From a virus, in IMG/VR virus record IMGVR_UViG_3300006028_000020, positions 1 to 37,821 of that record: a stretch of DNA of 37,821 bases; one strand, given 5' to 3'. The notes below the pieces were generated by a model, which saw nothing but the letters and a program-made list of their open reading frames with translations, had not been told where the DNA came from and did no database searches. Positions 14,211-23,629 of the stretch are shown here, one piece after another (positions within the stretch are counted from its first letter, which is position 1; each line of letters begins with the position of its first letter). Both the position numbers and the translations under genes were made by a program.

Positions 14211-16651
14211 TGCCGAACCCTGACGGAACGATGACACCCGAAGAGCGGCAGCGCGCGCTGCTGAGCGCGCAGCAAACGCCGGTCAATCCTGGGTATACGC
14301 ATCTCGGCGAGGCCGGCGGCCGGCACGAGACGCAGCTCGGGGTAGACCAGGCTGTGGCGCGTGGCTCCGAATTGGGCGGGAGTCACCAATACGATTACGG
14401 CCTCGGCGTTCAGAGCTCGCTCTTCGGTAACCTCAGCGACGCCGAAGCGCTCGCAAAGCGGCAGGGCGATTTCGGGCTCGGCACGAACAACAACGCTCCG
14501 ACCGCTGCCATGCTCGGCAACGCGCAGGCGACGGGGGACAAGTACAGCGGACAGTTCGGCACCGACGCCAGCCGAGCGGGCGACTTGTCGGCAGCCGCGG
14601 GCGCGCGCGGGCTCGGCAGGTTCCAGGGCGACACTGGCGCATACGACGCGGCGACCGCAAACGCGGCGAACGACCGTGCGCTACAGACCGGCGCCTACGG
14701 CGCGCTGATGAATTTCGCGAGCCAGGGACCGGGGCCGAGCGCAGCTCAGGCGCAGCTGCAGCAGGCGACGAACGCCAATACGGCGAACGCACTCGCGATG
14801 GCCCGCTCCGGCCGCGGCATGGGTGGCAGCGCAGCGGCGCTTCGGGGAGCGGTCGCGCAAAATGCCCTCACGCAGCAAGGCGCGAACGCGCAAGCGGCCG
14901 AGCTCCGCGCGAACGAGAATACGGCATTTCAAGCGCAGCGCCTCAGCGCCATGGGCCAAGCAGGGAACGTCGCCGGCCAGGTCGTCACGGGCGACCAGGG
15001 GACAGGGCAACTCGGGCTCGCGGGGGCGCAGTACGCGACGAACACCGCTCTGCAGGGAACGCAGCTCAACGACGCCACCTCGCAGGCATGGGCGCAGCAG
15101 CAGATGGCCGGGCAGCAAGCGGGACTGGGCGCGGAGATGGGCGCTCAGACGCAGCAACTGAACCTCAACGCGACGGCGCTCGCGGGCCGCGAGTCCGAGT
15201 GGGCATCGGCGAACCAGACGCATGGCATCGACACCGGCAACGCGACGCAAGCCGGCATCGCTGACGCGAACCGTCAGCAGGCATACACAGGCGCGGCCCT
15301 CTCCGGGGCGGCGGGCGTCATCGCCGCGACCTCCGACGAGCGCTACAAAACGAACATCCAGCCGCTGAGCAATCAGGGTCCGGCCCCGCTTCCTAACCAA
15401 GCTCCGGCGCAGTCGACCGACTCGCTCGGACCGTCGAAGGCAAGTCAGGATTCGGCGGCGCACGCGGCGGAAGGCAGCGCGATCGGCGGCACGGCGGGCA
15501 GCGTCGCTGGAGGCGTGATCGGTTCAGCAGTTGGCGGTCCCGTTGGCGGAGCGCTCGGGAGCATGGCCGGTAACTTCGCCGGCAAGGCGCTCGGCAAACT
15601 CGCGTCCGACATTCGTGCGAAGGACAACATTCAGCCGCTGAGCTACACGCGCGGGGCGCCGCTTGTCGACAGTGACGGCGAGGACCCGCTGATGCACTAT
15701 GCGCGGCTGCGCGGCATCCCGGTGGACTACGACGACGCCGACGAGCCTCAGCAGCCGGCGGCGACGCAGCGGGATCCGCACAACCCGAGCCGCCTCATCT
15801 CCTCGTATCAGCCAATCTCGGACGCCTCGCGCGGCGCGGGCGGCTCGAAGAGCGCCTACCACGCGCTGCTCTCGATCGCTGACCAGCATGGGCTTTCGAC
15901 CGCGGCTGACCAGAAGGACGTAGCGAAGTACGCGGCAATCCCGGCGGACAAGATACCGAAGGCGGACGACGGGACCAATTCGATGACGGGCACCGGGCCT
16001 GACGCCAGCAAGGCGTTCGGCGCCGGTCTGTCGGCGGCCGGACAATCGCTCACGTCGGGGCCGCTGAGTGCGCGCGCATATCAGCGCTTCGCTCGCGACA
16101 ACTCTCACCCGATTTTGAGCGAAGGGGACGCGCTGCTGGCCGACTCGGCGCGCAATGCCCCGGGCAGCATCTACCAGTACAAAGACCCGAAGGACGGCGC
16201 GGGCACCTACGTCGGGCCGATGGCGCAGGACCTCGCTGCGCACCCGGTCACGCGCGGCGCGGTCACAGCGGAGCCCGGTACCGGGAAGCTGCAGGTCAAC
16301 GGCGCGCGACTCGCCACGGTGAACACCGCGCAAAATCACGCACAGCAGAACCAGCTCGACGCGCTTGACGCAAAGCTCGCTGAACTAGAAGGCCTGCTCA
16401 AAGGCTCGAGCAAGTACCCCGAGCCGCAAGAGCCCGGCGCGGAGGCCACATCCGACGAGCGCTACAAGCGCGACACCGTCAAGCTCAGCGCAACCCCGCG
16501 CGGCGCGCCGTACCCGGATTACGCGCCCGCCAAACAGTCGCCCTATCAGCCGATCGCTGACGCGAGTCGGTACGCCGGGCGTGTCACGTTTCGGCCTACT
16601 GGTTCCGACCCGTACCCGAGCAACCAGCCGTACCAGAGGGCCGCGCGCTGA
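14210..16651 (+). CDS. Virion protein with three S74-like motifs (813 aa)
   Basis: Residues about 1-360 are Ala/Gln/Asn/Gly-rich and helical, resembling ejected internal proteins. The motif SDERYKTNIQPL occurs near residue 375, SDIRAKDNIQPL near 466 and SDERYKRDTVKL near 748. This is the opening signature of the S74 intramolecular chaperone (SDxRxKxNIxPL), which trimerises and trims tail spikes. After the second copy come YVGPMAQDL near residue 665 and a C-terminal coiled coil (HAQQNQLDALDAKLAELEGLL), as in S74 domains. Between copies 1 and 2 lies a glycine-zipper stretch (GGTAGSVAGGVIGSAVGGPV). The start overlaps the previous stop by one base. Whether it is ejected, a spike, or self-cleaving is unclear. 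Confidence 0.7.
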   Translation: MPNPDGTMTPEERQRALLSAQQTPVNPGYTHLGEAGGRHETQLGVDQAVARGSELGGSHQYDYGLGVQSSLFGNLSDAEALAKRQGDFGLGTNNNAPTAAMLGNAQATGDKYSGQFGTDASRAGDLSAAAGARGLGRFQGDTGAYDAATANAANDRALQTGAYGALMNFASQGPGPSAAQAQLQQATNANTANALAMARSGRGMGGSAAALRGAVAQNALTQQGANAQAAELRANENTAFQAQRLSAMGQAGNVAGQVVTGDQGTGQLGLAGAQYATNTALQGTQLNDATSQAWAQQQMAGQQAGLGAEMGAQTQQLNLNATALAGRESEWASANQTHGIDTGNATQAGIADANRQQAYTGAALSGAAGVIAATSDERYKTNIQPLSNQGPAPLPNQAPAQSTDSLGPSKASQDSAAHAAEGSAIGGTAGSVAGGVIGSAVGGPVGGALGSMAGNFAGKALGKLASDIRAKDNIQPLSYTRGAPLVDSDGEDPLMHYARLRGIPVDYDDADEPQQPAATQRDPHNPSRLISSYQPISDASRGAGGSKSAYHALLSIADQHGLSTAADQKDVAKYAAIPADKIPKADDGTNSMTGTGPDASKAFGAGLSAAGQSLTSGPLSARAYQRFARDNSHPILSEGDALLADSARNAPGSIYQYKDPKDGAGTYVGPMAQDLAAHPVTRGAVTAEPGTGKLQVNGARLATVNTAQNHAQQNQLDALDAKLAELEGLLKGSSKYPEPQEPGAEATSDERYKRDTVKLSATPRGAPYPDYAPAKQSPYQPIADASRYAGRVTFRPTGSDPYPSNQPYQRAAR

Positions 16652-18558
16652 TGGCGAAAGTCATCGACGTGACCGATGTCCCGGAGCTGCCCGGCGCCGG
16701 CATGCTCCATTTCGACGACGGGCGACCGCCGCTGATGGCGCTGCCGGAGATCGCTGGCCACTACCGCGAACAGCTGGGGCAGCCGGACGAGCGGCTCGCG
16801 GAGAACGACAAGCCGTCGAGCGACACCCGCACGGACGCGGGCGGGGACTGGCGGAACAAGTGGGGCGGCACGCTCTACCCGCGAGTCGTCAACCCGAACC
16901 CCGAGCCGCCGCCGACCCCCGCGGCGCCCGCCGCAGCGCCCTCCCAGCCTGCGCCCGCCGCGCCCGGGGGAACTCCATACGGCCCCCCTCCGCCGCCTGC
17001 TCCGCCTGCGCAACCAGAGCCGGCTCCGCAAGACACCGTCCAGCAGGCGCGTGACGTGGTCGCGCAGCGTGCCGCAGCCGAGCTCATTCGTGGCACCACG
17101 GGCGGCGGCCCAGCTCGCCCGGCCGGCTACGCCCCGGTGTCGCAACGAACGACGGTCGAGGCGGGCCCCGCGTACGATCCGCAAGCCGCGCGCGAACGTC
17201 TCGCCGCCGATCAATCCGTACTCGACGCGCAGCTCGGTCAGCAGGCGACGGCGAAACAGATCGCCGACGCACAGGCCGCGAAAGCCGCCGCCGACCATCT
17301 CGCGGCGCAGCAGCAGCTTGCCAAGCAACAGGCGGAGATCCTGCGCAAGCAGCAGGCGTATCAGCAGCAGAATCAGCACATGGAGCGCGAGCTCGCTGAC
17401 TATTCGCAGTCCGCGCAGCCCGACCCGAATCGCTTCTTTTCGCGGCGCGAGCCGATCGCGAACATCATGAGCGTGATCGGCCAGGCGCTCGGCGCGGCCG
17501 GCGCGAGCCTCGGGCATTCGCAGAACTTTGCATTCGAGTATGTGCAGCAGCAGATCCGAAACGATATCGCGGCGCAACAGCAGGCGTACGAGGCGGGGCG
17601 CGCGGACCGCAATAACGCACTCGCGCGATTCGCCAACTACTACCACGGCGATATCGACATGGCGAAAGCCGGGCTTCAGCAGGCCATGAACAAGGTCGCC
17701 GAAACCGAGGTCAGCCAATTCGCCGCGCAGGCGCAGAGTCGCACGATTTCGGCGAATGCCGCCGCACTCGCCGCGCAGTTCCAAAAGGACTCGCTCATGC
17801 GCGAGCAGCAAAAGGCGGAGCTCGCTCTCGGTAAGACAACGACCGCCACGGAAGACAAGTTCCACCAGGCGGAGGGCGGCGGCCCGCGCCCGCTCACGCC
17901 GGCCGAGCAAGAGGCGAGACTCAAGCTGCTCGGAAAGCCGGGCAAGGACCAGGGTGCGCTCGGCCTCACCCCGCAAGCGCTCGCGCGCCAGAAGGCGACC
18001 TACGGCACCAAGAAAGAGCAGATTGCGCGCCTCTATTCAGCTCTCGAAGAGGAAGCGAAGCTGCAGGGTGTCGCCATCGACAAGGCGACCGGGACCGTCA
18101 TCGACCCGAAAACGGGGCGCCCGGCTACCGAGCTGCCGCAGTCCCCGGGCATCGGTTACGTCGCCGGGCACCTGCCCGACTCTCTTGCCGGCGAAGAAGG
18201 GCGCGCGCTGCGGCGCGCTCGAGCGAACAGCGCCCGCCTGCATGCGCAGACGATTTACGACAAATCGATCACCGCCGAGGAGGCCGAACACGAGATCCCG
18301 ACCGTCATGGGCAAGACGCCCGGCGACGCGCTTCGCAGCCTGAAGCAGCGCCTGCACGAGCTCTCGCAGTACGACTACCAGCTCGACTCAACGGCGGCGA
18401 CCATCGACCCGCGCATGGTGAACGAGCGCACGCGCGCACAGAAAGACGTGAACGTTTCGCGCGCTACCGGGGAGCCGCTTGAAGGCCCGCGTCCGACGCC
18501 ATCGGAGAACATCGTCGGAGCGCCCGAGCCCGACACGGACACCGGTGGTGGCCCGTGA
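16651..18558 (+). CDS. Probable internal virion / ejection protein (635 aa)
   Basis: The start overlaps the preceding TGA by one base. After an N-terminal region of about 80 residues comes a Pro/Ala-rich hinge (about 85-130). A long Ala/Gln-rich coiled-coil region follows (about 180-250 and 300-400, with AAQQQAYEAGRADRNNALAR). A helical C-terminal half ends in a Pro/Gly-rich tail. Composition and position, between the S74-like protein and the membrane-zipper protein, match the internal proteins that podoviruses inject ahead of DNA. No enzyme motif is visible. The next gene overlaps by GTGA. Confidence 0.65.
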   Translation: MAKVIDVTDVPELPGAGMLHFDDGRPPLMALPEIAGHYREQLGQPDERLAENDKPSSDTRTDAGGDWRNKWGGTLYPRVVNPNPEPPPTPAAPAAAPSQPAPAAPGGTPYGPPPPPAPPAQPEPAPQDTVQQARDVVAQRAAAELIRGTTGGGPARPAGYAPVSQRTTVEAGPAYDPQAARERLAADQSVLDAQLGQQATAKQIADAQAAKAAADHLAAQQQLAKQQAEILRKQQAYQQQNQHMERELADYSQSAQPDPNRFFSRREPIANIMSVIGQALGAAGASLGHSQNFAFEYVQQQIRNDIAAQQQAYEAGRADRNNALARFANYYHGDIDMAKAGLQQAMNKVAETEVSQFAAQAQSRTISANAAALAAQFQKDSLMREQQKAELALGKTTTATEDKFHQAEGGGPRPLTPAEQEARLKLLGKPGKDQGALGLTPQALARQKATYGTKKEQIARLYSALEEEAKLQGVAIDKATGTVIDPKTGRPATELPQSPGIGYVAGHLPDSLAGEEGRALRRARANSARLHAQTIYDKSITAEEAEHEIPTVMGKTPGDALRSLKQRLHELSQYDYQLDSTAATIDPRMVNERTRAQKDVNVSRATGEPLEGPRPTPSENIVGAPEPDTDTGGGP

Positions 18559-21455
18559 GCGGCGCCGCGAAAGCCTACGTCCAGACGCGGGACGGCGACG
18601 TAATCGAGGTACCGAAGGACGAGGTCCGCGCGAAGCTCGAGAGTGGCGACTACCTGCCCGCGACCGCGGCCGACAAGGCAGCCGCAGACAAGCTCGCAGC
18701 CAACTCGACCCTGAAGGCCAAGGCGAAAACCTTTGGCGAGTCCGCGGCGGCCGGAGCTATCGACACCATCCAGGCCCCGATCGCCTTGCCGCTGCGCGCA
18801 AACGCGGCGCTTTGGGGCGACGAGGATCCGCTCAAGAACATCGGCGGCCGGCAGACCGTCGAGAATCTGGCGACCATTTTCGGGGACGCGCGCGAGGGCG
18901 CGACCGGCAAGACGGGCGAGGCCTACGGGCGCGAGTACAGCGAGAACGCGCGGGCGCGCGCCGAGGCTAACCCCGGCACGGCCACGGCGGGCAACGTTGC
19001 GGGCTCCATAATCGGCGGTGGCGCGCTTTCGAGCGGAGCCGGGGCAATCGGCGGGACCGCGGCCAAGGCGCTTGGTGGCGGCATTGTGGCGCGCGCGGCG
19101 GGTGCATTCGCGGGCGGCGCGCTCGAAGGAGCCGCATACGGGCAGGCCCAGGCCGGAGAGGAGGCGTATCTCCACAACATCCCGCTCTCTGGCGAAAAGC
19201 TCATTGCCGCCATGGGATGGGGCGCGCTCCTCGGCGGCGGCGTTTCGCTGGCCACGCACGGCGCTGGCGCGCTACTTCGGAGCGGGTCACGCGGGGCAAC
19301 GCCGCTCGACTCGCCGCGGCTGCCGGACAACGGGCTGAGCGACGTAAACGAGCTCGGCATCGAAAATGCCGAATTCAATCGCGACCCCGCAAGCATGCGG
19401 GATCTGACCCTGCACCGTGGCGCCTATGCAGGAGCGACGCCCGAAGAGGTGCAGCAGATCGCTCGCGGCGAAATCCCGACGAAGAACTCCGGCGGGGTTT
19501 GGCCTGACGGCTCCCCCATGGAGGGCAAGCCATTCGAGCCGGTATCCGTGAACGTGGAGAGCGACGGGCAGATCCACCTGAACGACGGGCGGCACCGGTT
19601 GCAAGCCGCCAAGGAAGCGGGCGCGAAAGAGATCGTCGCGAAGGTCCGCCGCTACGACGCCGAGGGCAACATGGTGTCCGAGCAGGTGTCGCCGGTGAGC
19701 ATCGGGTCGCTCGACGCTGCGGCGGAAGCGGAACCGGGCGCGCTATCGAGCGCGGTCCGCAGCTTCGCCGACGAGCGCACGGCCAAGGCGCTCGGGGCGC
19801 GCGGCTCGACCCTGAAGAAGCTCGGTCGCACTGCGGACGCAGCCGAATCGACCATGCACGACATGGCGCAGACGGTTCGCGGCGTGACGCTCGACGACGG
19901 CACCCCTGTTTTTCGCGCTCTCGATTCCCAGTCCGACCTTGCCGAGCGCGTGGCGCAGGCCAAGCAGGAAACCGGCGCCAAACTCGGCGCGTTCCGCGAA
20001 GAGGCCGACAAGATTTTCGAGGCTCACCCCGAGATCGCGCCGGACGCTCGAGCGATAGCCGAGCGCATCCAAAAGCAAGTGGTCGAGCCGCTCGAGACGC
20101 ACCCGAGCTCCGTCACGCGCGCGCAGGCCGGCCCGATCCGGCAAGTGGCAAACGACCTCCGTGAGCTCGCCTCGCCAGCGGTAGGCGGCAGCGAGCCGTT
20201 CCCGACCAAGGTGTCGGACCTGACGAAGCTGCGGCAATCACTCGACGAGCAGATCTACCAAGCCAAGCGCGGAGTGAACCTCTCGCAGCAGGGCGCGCCG
20301 CCGAACCTGAAGGACTTGGAGCAGGCGCGTGGCATCCTCGAAGAGTCGATTGAGGCAGCTCAGGACAAGGCCGCGACGTTTTTCGACAAGAAGGCGGCGC
20401 TTTCCTACAAAGAGCTGAAAACCCAGTACCGCCACCTCTCGCTCGCTTCCGACATTGCCGGCGCGGCCGAGCTGCAAAACCTCGGAAACCGCGTCGTGTC
20501 ACCGAGCGATTACGGCGCGAGCGCGATCGGCGGAATCCTCGGGGGCGGGCCCGTTGGCGCACTCGCCTCGGGCATCGCTCACAAGGCCGTCCGCGAGCAC
20601 TCGAGCGCGGTGCTCGCGGTCCTCGCCGACAAGCTGGCCAACAACCTCGACGGCAAGCTCGAATCCGGACTCGGCGCATTCTTCCGCGAGTCGACGGCGC
20701 GCGCTTCGGTCGGACTGGACCAGGCGGGGAAGCTTTCCGGCGCTGTCCCGATTCGGCGCATCGCGACGCCCGCCGCCGTCGAGGCGTTCAGGGGTCGGTC
20801 AAAGGACCTCGCCGCGGCCTACGACAAGCGCGTGGCGGAGCTTTCGAACGCGAACCGGGACATGGGCGCAGGCGTGCGTGCGCACATGCAAACGGCGATG
20901 GGGAGCGCCTACGAGTCGATGCCGCGCCTGACGCAGGCGGCGACCGTCACGGCGACGCGCGGCGCGCAGTACCTGCAGACGCAACTGCCGAGCGGGACGA
21001 ACGCGCCAACCATGTTCCAGCCGACGCGCAAGATTTCGCCGAGTGACTTGCAGATCCGCGAGTTCGCGCAGAAGTGGGCAGCGGTGGCGAACCCGCTGAG
21101 CGTGGTCGACGACCTACGCCGCGGCACGGTCACGCACGCGCAGATCGATGCGATAAAAAACGTCTACCCGCAGATGTACGCGGAGATCCAGACCAAGGCG
21201 CTCGAGAAGATCCGCGACCTCGACGCCAAGGGCAAGCGCATGCCGTTCAACGACCGGCTGCAGCTCGACTTGTTTCTTGACCTGAACGGCGCGGGTGAGC
21301 CGACCCTCGCGGGTGATTTCGTGGATCGCGTGACCGCTGTCCAGGCAGCGAAGCAGCAGCAAGACGCACAGCAAAAGCCGCACGGATCCGGCGCGGCGCT
21401 CGGCAAGATTTCGGCATCCCGCCAAGCGGGTTCGGCGACAGTTCTAGGAGAATGA
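18555..21455 (+). CDS. Large ejection protein with glycine zippers and a ParB-like patch (966 aa)
   Basis: Residues about 140-240 contain several Gly/Ala zipper segments (SIIGGGALSSGAGAIGGTAA, GALLGGGVSLATHGAGALL), suited to membrane insertion during genome delivery. Residues about 328-368 resemble a ParB/sulfiredoxin-like fold: VSVNVESDGQIHLNDGRHRL, with D344-G345-R346-H347-R348, then QAAKEAGAKEIVAKVRRY. The long remainder is helical with coiled coils and another Gly-rich patch near 655-675. In the Gly-zipper and helical parts it resembles podovirus internal virion proteins that form a periplasmic conduit. The ParB-like part could bind nucleotide or DNA, which is inference. The GTG start overlaps the previous stop. 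Confidence 0.65.
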   Translation: MSGAAKAYVQTRDGDVIEVPKDEVRAKLESGDYLPATAADKAAADKLAANSTLKAKAKTFGESAAAGAIDTIQAPIALPLRANAALWGDEDPLKNIGGRQTVENLATIFGDAREGATGKTGEAYGREYSENARARAEANPGTATAGNVAGSIIGGGALSSGAGAIGGTAAKALGGGIVARAAGAFAGGALEGAAYGQAQAGEEAYLHNIPLSGEKLIAAMGWGALLGGGVSLATHGAGALLRSGSRGATPLDSPRLPDNGLSDVNELGIENAEFNRDPASMRDLTLHRGAYAGATPEEVQQIARGEIPTKNSGGVWPDGSPMEGKPFEPVSVNVESDGQIHLNDGRHRLQAAKEAGAKEIVAKVRRYDAEGNMVSEQVSPVSIGSLDAAAEAEPGALSSAVRSFADERTAKALGARGSTLKKLGRTADAAESTMHDMAQTVRGVTLDDGTPVFRALDSQSDLAERVAQAKQETGAKLGAFREEADKIFEAHPEIAPDARAIAERIQKQVVEPLETHPSSVTRAQAGPIRQVANDLRELASPAVGGSEPFPTKVSDLTKLRQSLDEQIYQAKRGVNLSQQGAPPNLKDLEQARGILEESIEAAQDKAATFFDKKAALSYKELKTQYRHLSLASDIAGAAELQNLGNRVVSPSDYGASAIGGILGGGPVGALASGIAHKAVREHSSAVLAVLADKLANNLDGKLESGLGAFFRESTARASVGLDQAGKLSGAVPIRRIATPAAVEAFRGRSKDLAAAYDKRVAELSNANRDMGAGVRAHMQTAMGSAYESMPRLTQAATVTATRGAQYLQTQLPSGTNAPTMFQPTRKISPSDLQIREFAQKWAAVANPLSVVDDLRRGTVTHAQIDAIKNVYPQMYAEIQTKALEKIRDLDAKGKRMPFNDRLQLDLFLDLNGAGEPTLAGDFVDRVTAVQAAKQQQDAQQKPHGSGAALGKISASRQAGSATVLGE

Positions 21456-21458
21456 AAG

Positions 21459-21764
21459 ATGCTCAAGGTTACCAATACTGAATCGTCTGATTCGCAGCGG
21501 GTCGCATGGACAACGACGCCGGCTGACTACGATATCGGGGCGAACGACCCGATCAAAGGCGCGCAGCCTGGTCTCGCCATGCCGAGCGAGGGGCGCCCAT
21601 GTAGGCGTATCATTGTCTTCGGCGCTGGCGTTCTACAGTACAACGGACTCGACGGCGTGACGGTTACAACGCCTTCGCTGCCGGCGGGCACGGTACTGGA
21701 TATCCAAGCCATCAAGCTACTCGCGGGGGGAAGCACGGCAACCAATGTGATGGTGTTCTGGTGA
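21459..21764 (+). CDS. Hypothetical small virion protein (101 aa)
   Basis: AGGAG lies 8 bases ahead of the ATG. The chain is beta-rich with a Val/Thr/Gly C-terminal half (GVLQYNGLDGVTVTTPSLPAG, VLDIQAIKLLAGG). It lies between an ejection protein and the spike-like protein, and its stop overlaps the next GTG. A short tail-tip or spike-base protein is plausible; no family is recognised. Confidence 0.6.
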   Translation: MLKVTNTESSDSQRVAWTTTPADYDIGANDPIKGAQPGLAMPSEGRPCRRIIVFGAGVLQYNGLDGVTVTTPSLPAGTVLDIQAIKLLAGGSTATNVMVFW

Positions 21765-22849
21765 TCCACTTGCCGACACCGGAAGAGGTGCGGCGGATCC
21801 GGATGCCACACAAGCGCCAACGGTCACCTCGTCCCGAGCATCGCCGCGCGATGTACATCGGCGGCGGCGGGGTGCGCATTCCGGGCGAGGCGTTCCCGGT
21901 CGCTGCTGGTTCCGCGTTCTCCGGCAACTTCGCAACGCTATTCCCCGGCGCCTATCAGGTAGTGCAGACAGACCTCGGTCTCACGTACGGCGGGACGATG
22001 CGGGCGAGTGGCACGACGCCGCCCGTCATTACGCTCACGGGTGCACTAGTTGGCTCGCCAGTGCCCATTCGAATCACGGTCGGGGTCACCGGGGCGCTCG
22101 GAGTCTGGACGTTTCAGGTGTCGTATGATGGGGGCGGTACGATTGCCCAGGTCGGCACGTCTGCCGCTACGGTACCCCTGGTTGGCGCGGGCTTAGGCTT
22201 ATCGATCAACATCGCTGCCGGCAACGCCGCTGGCGACAACGTCTGGCTCGCCACGTGCTCCGCGCTCGCGGACCAGAGCGGAAACGCATTGGATTATACC
22301 CAGGCGACGGCGAACAATCAGCCGGTAGTCGGTGTCGGCCTGAACGGTAAAGCGAGCCTAATCGGCAACGGCGTGTCGATGTTGATGGGCTCATCGTTCA
22401 ACGCTCCGACACCGGGGATAACGCCATACTACACGTGGGCCGTGTTCCGCGAAGTTTCGTTCACGTTGAATCGGTCCCTGTTCGGGCATGGGGCAGCAGG
22501 CAACAACTCCAACGTGTACTTTACCGGCACATCTACGAACATGATCGCATTCAACGGAGCGAGCGTGACGAATGCCGGGGTCACGGTTGGCTCGTGGCTC
22601 GAAACGGAGCGCGTAGCGAGCAACAACGCAGCAGACACTTTCAAGGTGGGCCCGACGACTGTTAGCGGGAATGCCGGCAACCTCGGGTGCACAGGAACGC
22701 AAATTTTTGCATCCGGTGGGGGAACCATCGGAAATTTTGAGCTGCTGGCGCTGGCATTCACTCCGAACCTCCCGGACTGGGCCGCGGTGCGCGCGGCGAT
22801 AAACGGCTCTGCTGGCTATGGCGTTGGCAACGTGGGACTTTGCGTATGA
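21761..22849 (+). CDS. Probable tail spike / receptor-binding protein (362 aa)
   Basis: The basic N-terminal 30 residues (EEVRRIRMPHKRQRSPRPEHRR) are followed by a Gly/Thr/Val-rich beta region at about 60-140. Residues about 160-350 look like a concanavalin/LamG-type sandwich: YTWAVFREVSFTLNRSLFGHG, NVYFTGTSTNMIAFNGASV, and a closing FELLALAFTPN. Such modules bind surface sugars in phage fibres and spikes. The GTG start overlaps the preceding stop (GTGA), and the stop overlaps the next ATG (ATGA). The position after the ejection proteins fits a receptor-binding protein. Confidence 0.65.
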   Translation: MIHLPTPEEVRRIRMPHKRQRSPRPEHRRAMYIGGGGVRIPGEAFPVAAGSAFSGNFATLFPGAYQVVQTDLGLTYGGTMRASGTTPPVITLTGALVGSPVPIRITVGVTGALGVWTFQVSYDGGGTIAQVGTSAATVPLVGAGLGLSINIAAGNAAGDNVWLATCSALADQSGNALDYTQATANNQPVVGVGLNGKASLIGNGVSMLMGSSFNAPTPGITPYYTWAVFREVSFTLNRSLFGHGAAGNNSNVYFTGTSTNMIAFNGASVTNAGVTVGSWLETERVASNNAADTFKVGPTTVSGNAGNLGCTGTQIFASGGGTIGNFELLALAFTPNLPDWAAVRAAINGSAGYGVGNVGLCV

Positions 22850-23166
22850 CCAAGAAAGTCTCGTCCGCGGTACAGGGTGACGCCGACGTGTGCAACGCGC
22901 TTTCGTTGCCGACGCAGGGGTGTCACGCGGGGGCAGGAATTCACGTCGTGATCCCGGCAGACTGGCAAGCGCGCATCGCCGCCGGACAAGACGTACCGGG
23001 GTGCTCGTACGCGCACATCGAGTCTGACGGCTCACTGTTCGTCGACGCGATTGTGAACACGATGATCGCTGTCCCCGCAAACATCAACGCGCTCAGCGCA
23101 CCGCTGCAAGCTAAGGCTGCGGCTCTCCAGGCAAAGCTTTCAATAGCGATCATCATTTCATCCTGA
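22846..23166 (+). CDS. Hypothetical protein after the spike gene (106 aa)
   Basis: The ATG at 22846 overlaps the spike gene stop (ATGA), which decides the start over a TTG two codons earlier. The chain has four cysteines (ADVCNAL, TQGCHAG, VPGCSYA) and an Ala/Leu-rich helical C-terminus with a hydrophobic end (SIAIIISS). No family is recognised. A spike chaperone or accessory role is possible from position only. Confidence 0.55.
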   Translation: MTKKVSSAVQGDADVCNALSLPTQGCHAGAGIHVVIPADWQARIAAGQDVPGCSYAHIESDGSLFVDAIVNTMIAVPANINALSAPLQAKAAALQAKLSIAIIISS

Positions 23167-23179
23167 AGGGACACAAAAC

Positions 23180-23353
23180 ATGCTCGAAACCATCAAGCAA
23201 ATCGCACAAGACGGCGCGGCTCTGCTCGGCGCTGTGTCGCTGCTAAGCACGGCACTTTCGCATCTGCCGCTACCGGCTCGCGTCGCCGAGTTCTTCGCGC
23301 GCGTCGGGCTCGCCACGGCAAAATTCAGCGTCAACAAGAGGGAAACGCCGTGA
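23180..23353 (+). CDS. Small holin-like membrane protein (57 aa)
   Basis: This reading frame of 57 codons lies in the gap before the lipoprotein gene, with AAGGGA ten bases before the ATG. The product has a hydrophobic stretch (residues about 13-32, GAALLGAVSLLSTALSHLPL), then an amphipathic basic helix (ARVAEFFARVGLATAKF) and a charged tail. Size, topology and position at the head of the lysis cassette fit a small holin or pinholin, but no family is recognised. Its stop overlaps the next GTG (GTGA). Confidence 0.6.
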   Translation: MLETIKQIAQDGAALLGAVSLLSTALSHLPLPARVAEFFARVGLATAKFSVNKRETP

Positions 23354-23559
23354 GGCGCCATGTCCTCCGCGTCGTGGTATTGGCGGGCTACCTTGGCGCT
23401 TTGGCTCATTGCGGCGGCGCGGTCCCAACGCGCGCGAGCGTCGAGGCGGACGAGGACAAGTTCTGCCGAGCGGTAGCGCGTGCTCGCGTGCTCGAAAACG
23501 AATACGGGCTCAACCCGGTCGCTCCGGCTCCCGACGGCGGCGAAGCGGGCAGCAAATAA
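23350..23559 (+). CDS. Small lipoprotein, candidate outer-membrane spanin (69 aa)
   Basis: The GTG start overlaps the previous stop. The N-terminus has two Arg then a hydrophobic stretch and a lipobox-like LAHC (VVLAGYLGALAHCGG, Cys21). The mature part is short and charged (EADEDKFCRAVARARVLENEYG). Small phage lipoproteins in lysis cassettes usually act as Rz1-type outer-membrane spanins. No clear inner-membrane Rz partner with an N-terminal membrane segment is seen, so the assignment is tentative. Confidence 0.6.
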   Translation: MRRHVLRVVVLAGYLGALAHCGGAVPTRASVEADEDKFCRAVARARVLENEYGLNPVAPAPDGGEAGSK

Positions 23560-23629
23560 GCCAAAGGCGCCCGGACCATCCAGACGCCTTGAGCCGCTAT
23601 TGTTCAGCGAAAGCGCGAAGAGAGCACCA

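Noticed and set aside
16546-17976. Long minus-strand open frame (476 codons) opposite the ejection protein gene
   Set aside because: Antisense shadow of an Ala/Gln-rich coding sequence; Leu/Arg-rich translation with no recognisable fold.
23563-23590. Terminator after the small lipoprotein gene
   Set aside because: AAGGCG and CGCCTT can pair, but the stem is six bases with a large loop and no T-run, and the operon continues.
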